Shown: positions 55,661 through 64,000 of the stretch, piece after piece
Layout: each line of letters starts with the position of its first letter
Numbering within the stretch: position 1 is the first letter of the stretch
Source of the DNA: Saccoglossus kowalevskii
Lineage: Eukaryota > Hemichordata > Enteropneusta > Harrimaniidae
Direction of reading: 5' to 3'
DNA: 64,000 bases
Assembly: GCF_000003605.2 (NCBI RefSeq)
Contig: NW_003109579.1
Coordinates: forward strand, 45,955-109,954
Made by a program: the position numbers and the translations under genes
Notes under the pieces: generated by a model
The model's input: only the letters and a program-made list of their open reading frames with translations
Told to the model about the DNA's origin: nothing
Databases searched by the model: none

Positions 55661-58600
55661 AGTAAGCCAATTGATGTTGTGTTTAATCTCTATAACCATA
55701 TGACATCCCTATGGAAACATCAATAATCCTTAAGCTATTGTGTAACATGGAGAGTGCACGTAACAACTGAGGGTCTGCTTGTGTGATAGTTTGAACTTGT
55801 CCCTTTGTCGGCAGGTACTTGGGGATGGATTCCCTATTGTCCTTTCTCCTTGGGGTTGAAGCTCGTTCACTCCAATAACTAAATGTAACTAATGCATTCA
55901 GTGTAATGTCTACGAGAAGGGCGGTTGCCGAAGCAAACCAACCAACGCAAAACTATATCTCTTCATTCAACTACAAGCGAATTATGCAACTTCGCCATGT
56001 AAAATTTCACTAGCCAATCCTATGATGATTATTCATAGTCTTCTTAACATTAAACCAATCATAGACACGTCCGTTAACATAAATAATAGCATATGATGTC
56101 ACTGCGGCTGTCATCCTAAATGATTTATAGACTTATTGGAACACAACTTTACAACTCCTCGCTCAATACTCAAAGCTGATATATCATTAGGCTAATAACG
56201 ATATGAATGGAATACCATCTCTTAACGCCGAGCCGAACAATAATGATTTCACCGGGATAACATTGACTCAATGGATATATGCCAAACCATACAACAACTC
56301 ACGATAACACACATATTATTCTCGAGCCTAAAATATCCATGTAACAACTAGGCGCCTTCAGAGACACTCAACATGACACGTATCTCATTCAGCGTCAGAC
56401 ACCTCTTAATATGTTATTGATGTGCGCTGTTATTGATATATCGTGCAGAAAATAACCAATGGGAGTAAAAGAGCATTTGTTACAGCTATATTATTAATGG
56501 TATAGTTATATTAACTGTGATTCCAATAGAAATACAAATCTGCGTAGTAGTGGTCATATTACCTGTCACCGTGCTGACCCAATATTACGTAATAGTTCAA
56601 AGGTTCACACACTTAGCTCCTTGTTATTTGAAATTACAAATACGTCTGAATATATATTCTAACAAACTCCTCTTCTTGTCACCATCCATTGTGGCAGAGG
56701 TAATCTCAAACATAACAACAGCTCGATTGTGGAGAATCGGTGACAAAAATATATACTGTGATATTTATATACTGTGAGTAAATGCCGAGTAAGTAAGTTC
56801 ACTAAGTATTGATATTTCAACACTGTTACATTTAAGTATTGATCAAGTATATTCTTTGCATATGAGCGTCCGTCTTTAAAGCCGAACTATTATGCAATTA
56901 TTATTGTATCCATTAAAACTTAAAAAAACGGCTCTTGCTTTGAATAACAGTCAGTGGTTGCACATTCGGGTGGGGAGGCCCTTGAGCCATTCAACGCAAC
57001 ACAAATTAAATATCTGAAGATGGCATTTAAAAGCATAGTTATGTTCACATTTTTTCGAGTTATTTTGTTTAAAGTCATTTTAAACAACGTTTCTCTGTTG
57101 TAAATTGTGTTGCAAATGAGAGAGTACGTCGTAACCAATATACATAGACATATCCCATAAATATGCACATAGTCAAGGCAATTGCTTGTTCTGTTTATGT
57201 ACATACATTCACATCTACAACTAATCAACGCATGTTTTAGCGGATATAATAGACATTTATTATTCTCATTTAAGAGCAGTGTAAGTGGTAATATGTGTAA
57301 TTACGGGGAAAGTTAGCAAACGACGAGAACGACTGAAACACAATTTAATCAGGCGACGCAGCTCTTCAATACAATAAACACACGCTTGTATATAAGTTTA
57401 TTCAAATAAAATAGTACATATTCTACCCTAAACATTTATAAAAACGTAGTCTTCGGTTTATTAGAAAAAAGTGTGTCTGTAGAACAGTTACGCAAATTAT
57501 ATGTTTTCTAAACATATATTTTATAAAAGGAACCCATACAAATAATAGAAGATGATTGACTTGTGCCAGGATTTGCACTTCTGAAGATTCGTATAGTTCA
57601 ACACAATAAATCGACGCTATTGGATTGTAATAATAGTGATTAATTTTAACACGGACAGCTAACTGACATGAATTAAAATCAATGAATATCAACAATCGGA
57701 GGTCAGGTTATTGAATTATGGTAAAAATGAACCATAATATCAAGCGATGAATAGGAACAATTGATCAAAAATTGCGGTGGAAATAGAATTTTGCGCAAAG
57801 GAAGTCAAATTGACAACTCATATAACTATGGCAACACTAATACTCGGTGCGATGTCTAACAGGCCAGAGGTCATACAAGAGTTATACAAAAGACATCGTT
57901 AAATCTTGTCGCCACTGCGAGCAACCATAACAGCCACTACTATAATTTTGAACGATATTATTTATGTAAATTGAACCTAATTGTATAACAGTTACCCTGA
58001 CATATTATGTAATTGTCGGTATAATTCAAAGCAGCAATCATAGCAATGTTAAAGTCAGACTCTCTGTCGCCGAACTAGACAGCCGTGTATTCACTTGTTT
58101 ACTTTATTTTAACTGAACATTTCAGTTTGTAAGCGAATGTACAGCCGCACACATTTGAACGGAATATCTGACCAGTATTTATCTTACATGGAACGTACTG
58201 TTTATTGAATATTACACCATATTCGACGACTCGTCAGACACAGAAAATATTAACTCAATATTTATTTGTTCAAGGCCTGGCCACAGTGTTTTATTCAATG
58301 TTTTCTTTACAACTGTTTATGGCCACTGGTCGACATTTGTTTGTAAATTTGTCGTACTTGGCATGTTCCAGTTAGCGTTCTACGGTCGAATGACAACGAG
58401 TCGCAAACAGGAAACACGGTAGATTGCGAACGGTGGAAAACTCAACAGTGAGAACCACCGTGTCATAACTACACAAATAACACCGAATAAACAGCAAGGT
58501 AAATTCTACGCCAAATTATAGTAAACATGTATTGCGTGCGTGACTCGACTGTACTGTGCATGTTTTTTTGCAGATTTCTGTAGTAATGTATCATAAGTAA

Positions 58601-61600
58601 GTTGGGTGATTTCTATATGCCGCAGAGATTTGTATATAAATGATACAAATAGTGGTGTTTCACATCAAAGTTTGTGTTCTGATATTTACTGTCCAAAACA
58701 TACACTGCAGAACTGAAGAATAATTACCATCAATTAAATTACGTTTTAAATAGTATATACGCATGAGACAAGAGCCTTTAGCGAAAACAGCGATAGCGTT
58801 CGAAGATAACGTGTTCACGCGCTTTGACGTTCTTTGGTTACGTCAGTTCTATTTTTAGTAGGTAGCTCTCCGGGTATTGCCTGCTACATCAATTACAGTA
58901 GATCAATTTTAAAAAAAAATCCATTAGCGCCCGTCCTATAATTCACCAATCATAACGTTGGTTTAGTTTGCATGACATGTAACATCTTATACCTTAGTAA
59001 TTTGCATATATATGATCTAATACACACATTATGAACATTCATTGATCGCTAATGAGAACAGTGATGATAATAACTATGCCATATATTACTCGTGTTTCAT
59101 GCCACAAGCATTAATTTATATAGATATCAAGTAATTTTAGATAAAAGGATACAACAAAACAGACGGAGAACACTAATCATTTTTCAAATTAACTAGTATT
59201 TGTAAAAAATGAATCTTGTGCGATTTCAATTATCTCTTAATGTTTATCACACCATCCTCATCCTATACATTTTCAGACTTATATCGGAAGAGAAGTACAG
59301 CAACGACAAAAATGCGCAATATATGCAGAATTTACTGAGCCATATATTCTGTTATTGCTATATCAGTAATGGTTTTACGTTTTCTTTCGTTAGTGTAATG
59401 AAGAGAGTCAATCTATGTCATGAGATTGACAGGTGTGCGTGTATATTGACTTGCAAATCGAATGACATATACAGAAGTAAGATATGAAATGTAGATATTT
59501 GTATATAAATAATCTTAGTATTATATATTCACTGCGTGTCATTTTATTATTAATGATTTCAATCAATCTACAGTTTCCATAGACCACAATAGAAAGTGGG
59601 TATCACTAATATAAACTGTATGTCATAGTCGTAATACACCATTACGTCTTTACTGTTTTCATTCCATGTCTCCGAAAATAATTTTGAGATTGTAAGATTG
59701 TGAAATTTATTCTCGTCATGGAAAACAGTTCAGTTGGCGGGGAGATAACAGCTTAAATAGCTCCCATAAATTGTATTCATTGTTCCCTGTATAAAGTGTG
59801 TCTCTTAAGAAAATCTCGTATTCGAGTGGCTGACATCCTATTAGACACTTTTTTTTCTACAAAGTTACAAAAAGTATTACAAAATTCAAATGCTTTTTCG
59901 TAAATAAATAAGACATCAACTGAAATGTGTTTCACAGGCATCGAAGTATTACTCTTGAAGCTAGTCAATTTTGAAATTCAATGACCAAAACTCAAGTTCA
60001 GAGTATGGCTAATTTGCATAATCATTCACCCGTGTCTATCGTACAGGCACTCATAGACATAACAGAGCGATTACCGTTTTTTTAAATGACATTAATAGTG
60101 AATAATATGAAAAATCATACGTCGCCATTCACAACAAATTCATATTTCTGTTTTTTATTTATGTACGGATTTACAGAGAAAATGCATTCTTGTAATTTGT
60201 ACGGTATTTTGTGAGTTGTTTATGTGTGTTCTGCTTGTGGTTTGATCAGTGTAAAGCCATGATTATTACATATAAAAAGGGTAAAACCATTTTCTTACAG
60301 TTGTTTTTAAAAAATTTTAGGGCTGCGAGATTCCATTTATTTACATGTATAACTTAAAGAGTCACGAAGCAGCATTGCATATCAAGACTTTCTCGCACCT
60401 ACATTGAGAGTATGTTCGTTGAATTGACTCATACATGGCTAGTTTTACTTGCACATGTTTCTATTGAGAAACACAAAAATCCCCGAATTTTGGACTATTA
60501 TCCTTCTTGTATTTAAAAAACACACAATTCTGTTCATTACAAGCAAATCCGTTATTAAAGTCTTACAAATCTATTTCTTTCAATCGACTTTGAGTCAACT
60601 ATTTTAATCTGGTCCGTTTCCAATTAGGATTACATACATATAAGTGCGACGACATTATTTGTGATTGGAAAGGACACCACGACTCTAATGAACATATTAT
60701 ACATAAACGCGAATAGCGTTACTCCAGAAATCAATTGAAATTAATCCGGACAAGATATAGCTTATTAGGCTTAAGATTTAAACACAGTTATTAGTAATAG
60801 TACAAATAATATGATTCAACTATTCATCATTATTCAAATAGGGCGGGTGAAAAACAGATCAGATTAAAATAAGTTGGGTCTTTATTAAGACTAACCTATT
60901 AACTGAAAGATTGAAAGTCGATGGATGTACTTAATCAGGCCGCGTTCATTTACTGGTATTTTTGTATCACAACAAAAATAAAGTTGTAGTTTTTTTCCTA
61001 ACGTATTCTTTTTGTATTGTTTCAATAGTCCACTCAAATAAATTAGTTAGACGTTAAAAACCCGTAAACAATTCAACCTCTTATATATTGTTTACGACGG
61101 GTAGGCTATTTGTTATGACCGTGAGTTCGAATTTATAATTAATATTTCAATAGTTCGGCAAACTCTTGTATGGCATAAACATAATTGTTTTCGATAATAT
61201 TCTGTTGCATGGAGAAGTGGAAAATCCTGCCCTCGCGACCAAGAAACGAGGTCTTCTGTACTTTGAATACCTTGAATGCGGTGTGTTCACTGAGTAGGTT
61301 TTAGAAAGTTCGTTGCTACTGGCCATATGAGTATAATGATTGACTGAATATGTATGATTTGTGATATTTAACCAAATTGTAACATTTTCCCCTGAGATAA
61401 ATCAATTAGTGGTAGTGTGCCATGTATTTAATCGCCTCGATGTCGTGCGCGTTTCTTGACTGAGCTCATTATACACGCTTGGCAGCCTGTATTTAACGCG
61501 ATACTTCATTTATTCGCTACGTATAAGGTTATTAAGTTGTTTTGTCTGTATATGTTACGATAACTAAGCTTTCGTATATACACCGATACTCTTCATGTCT

Positions 61601-64000
61601 ACTTTATCGTTTCCGGGGGCTTATATTTATTAAGGAGGTCCAGATAATATCAGCATCAGTCCTTATTTGGGGTTGCTTTAACCAGAGGATACGAATTATT
61701 TGATTTTAGAGGTCACTGTGATTCTCGGACGATTCTTGGGTTTTATCAGAAGCTTTTTTAATCATTTATATATATACATAATAATTCATAGCGTTATGTA
61801 TTCCAATAATATTTTTCATAAATATTGAATGAAACAGAAAAACATATAATGTGCTATATTTTGTTTTGCTTACCTTTAGATATGACAGAGAGAAAAAAAT
61901 GAATGAATTTACAAATTATGTAGTGTGTTCGAAACTCATATAAAGTACTTTATTAAGATGTATTAAAACGGTATAATTTAACAATGTCGAAAACGGAAAG
62001 TCTTTATAGTATTGTTCGTGGTATATATTTTTTCAAAAATCGATTCAAAGTAAAGAGTAAATTATTCGTTGATTTTGTTTTGCTAAAATTTGTTATATAT
62101 TCACTAGATTCGTCCTATCAGATTGGAATGATAACAACATTCGTCTCCATGCGTTATTCTTGTCATCGGGGCACGTAAAAAGTGCATGATTGACGAGTGA
62201 CTGTTGTTCGGCACGGTATTAAGCCTCAAACCAACTAGAATGCCTTATCAAATAAACATATGGAGTTGTACCGTATGGCCAATCTGTAATTTCTGAGAAA
62301 TAAGCTATAGTATAAACTAGTATCGTAGCACAGATGTTTTGGAGACGAAAAAATATAGATTATCAACAAATACATTTTGAAGAAAATCACAAATGAAATG
62401 ATAAAATATTCTTGTGTTTATGTTCAGGAAATATTTCCATACTATATATAGTATTACTCAGAAACACAAACATTGACTTTAATCTCTTATTAAAGTTGAT
62501 GGAAGTTTTACTCACTAGGGCTGATATAATACATGTTGCCTAGGTAACTTATTGGGGTTCTGACACAATCTATCGGGTCTTATGCAATGTCACGTATTTT
62601 GTCCTATATTACTGACTATGCACTAGATTACTACAATTTTTACTACTAGCATTTTCTTAAATTACAATTCAGAATGTACGAGTTGAATTACTTTTCGCGT
62701 CTTCCATTAACGGATTACGTCTTTCAATAATCGTGAAATTGTCATAGATACAGGTAGGAGTAACTTGTTTCCGTTTAGAGTTTTAGTTCCAAGCGTCCAA
62801 TGTGGAGCTAGGCAACAGTTAGTAATTTTTTATACACACTGATGCTATAATGGCAGAAATTCGTCAGTGTGTGTGGCTGGGGGGGGGGGGGTAAAGTAAA
62901 CCTTGAGATCATTCAGCACAAAATTAATCGTATTCCTTTTTAACCCATCATTCATGATGACCGAAATTCTGTTTTCGAATAAGTGTAGTCTTTTTTTAAA
63001 TTTTCCTACATTCACAATCTATTATTTGATGAATATGTGTTTCGTTGGTATTCTCCAGATCTACCTCCCGAGATATAAGTAAAATGAAAATACTATGTAT
63101 ACTGCCCCTCCTAAAGTAAAACATGGACATGTTGACGCAATTTTCAACCAACAAAATGCCAATTGCTTCGTACTAAGACTTCAGCGATGGTCGGAATTAT
63201 ATGGGAAACACTACACATATTATATAATGAGTTGAACACTGCATAGATTGAGAAGGTGAGATATAATGAATGGAACTGTCCAGCAAAATGACTTACACTC
63301 GTTACAACAATTACGCGTTACTCTGAACCTGGATTATATGTTAAAAAAAACATACATGTATATATTAACTTGTAGGTCCTGTATTTATTCAATCACATTG
63401 AATATATATTTGCAGAAACAGTTGTTGCAATATTTTTATTGATACAAGTGTGTTCGTGATCACGTATATGCCAGTAACACACACGGACATTGAGAGCTTT
63501 ATTTAAATCGTGAGGCACGATCGCTCTTCTGTGGATTCAGGCTCGTGGGAAAATAAATTTATGCAATATTATTTGCAACCAAAGAGCTGCAAAAGTAATT
63601 TCCGTTTGAAGTAGCTAGACATAGAACTCCTGGAGTGTTGTACGGTAATCCATGACGCCACATCCAGTGTTAGTTTAGTGTCGGAAATTGTTCACATGCC
63701 GAGTAATTATTTCGATCTCTTGAACAGTTCCAGTGTTATAGATTACCAGTGCATTCGACTGGAACATTCTTAATTTTTGGTTTCACTTCAAAAGTGACCG
63801 GTGCTCGTTGAAAAAGAAACCGCACTGTGCAATGTCGTAGTATACAATAACCTTGTAGTGTATGTGCTTTGTTTGATTATTTTATTACAGGGACATCTGA
63901 AAATGTATTATATAATGCAAACACAAGTGATTGATTGCCCCTAGTTTTGATATGGCTTGCATGTCTACTACATTCTGGTGGTAATTACCCGTGTCTGCTG
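55661..64000. other. Gene desert to right edge
   Basis: I find no exon, RNA gene or large repeat here. Short frames (for example 56517-56777, 57423-57695 minus, 59209-59487) lack recognisable domains. A G13 run lies at about 62880-62892. Confidence 0.45.

Overview
The window is eukaryotic and almost certainly from an invertebrate animal. It is AT-rich with low gene density, has many short GT-AG introns, large minisatellites, and LINE and SINE debris. Its only confident genes are two adhesion-type GPCRs, a metazoan family. Nothing visible fixes the species or phylum.

Genes: both lie on the minus strand, head to tail. Gene B (35709 down to 20802) is complete. I could follow 22 coding exons with consistent splice phases, giving about 1009 residues: signal peptide, two C-type lectin domains (CTLD), one EGF domain, a Ser/Thr-rich linker, a GAIN region with a canonical GPS, seven transmembrane helices and a short tail. 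Gene A (8949 down to 399) is its tandem paralogue. Fifteen exons are visible, from the signal peptide to the first cysteine of the GPS, and the rest lies beyond the left edge. Splice phases match at every visible junction, and most exon lengths are identical. Both proteins look like cell-surface receptors whose lectin/EGF stalk senses a ligand and whose self-cleaved GAIN domain exposes a tethered agonist to the 7TM bundle.

Layout: 1-112 minisatellite; 399-8949 gene A; 8950-20801 intergenic DNA with dispersed repeats, a tRNA-derived SINE (13.4 kb), an AAAT microsatellite and a near-perfect 30-bp array of about 23 copies (18.1-18.8 kb); 20802-35709 gene B. The introns of gene B hold a 2-kb array of a 24-bp unit (inside the codon-835 split), a 27-bp array that abuts a splice donor, a MITE-like element, a tRNA-like repeat and an ATT microsatellite. 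From 35710 to 64000 I find no supportable gene. That stretch holds one 5'-truncated LINE 3' end (about 48.7-49.8 kb), a 213-bp tandem duplication (55.2-55.7 kb), a second copy of a dispersed repeat (52.9 kb) and a perfect 12-bp hairpin (38.4 kb).

The most interesting points are the lectin-EGF-GAIN receptor pair, the EGF exon that is about 96% identical between otherwise diverged paralogues (a gene-conversion signature), and the three stop-free tandem arrays in and beside these genes.
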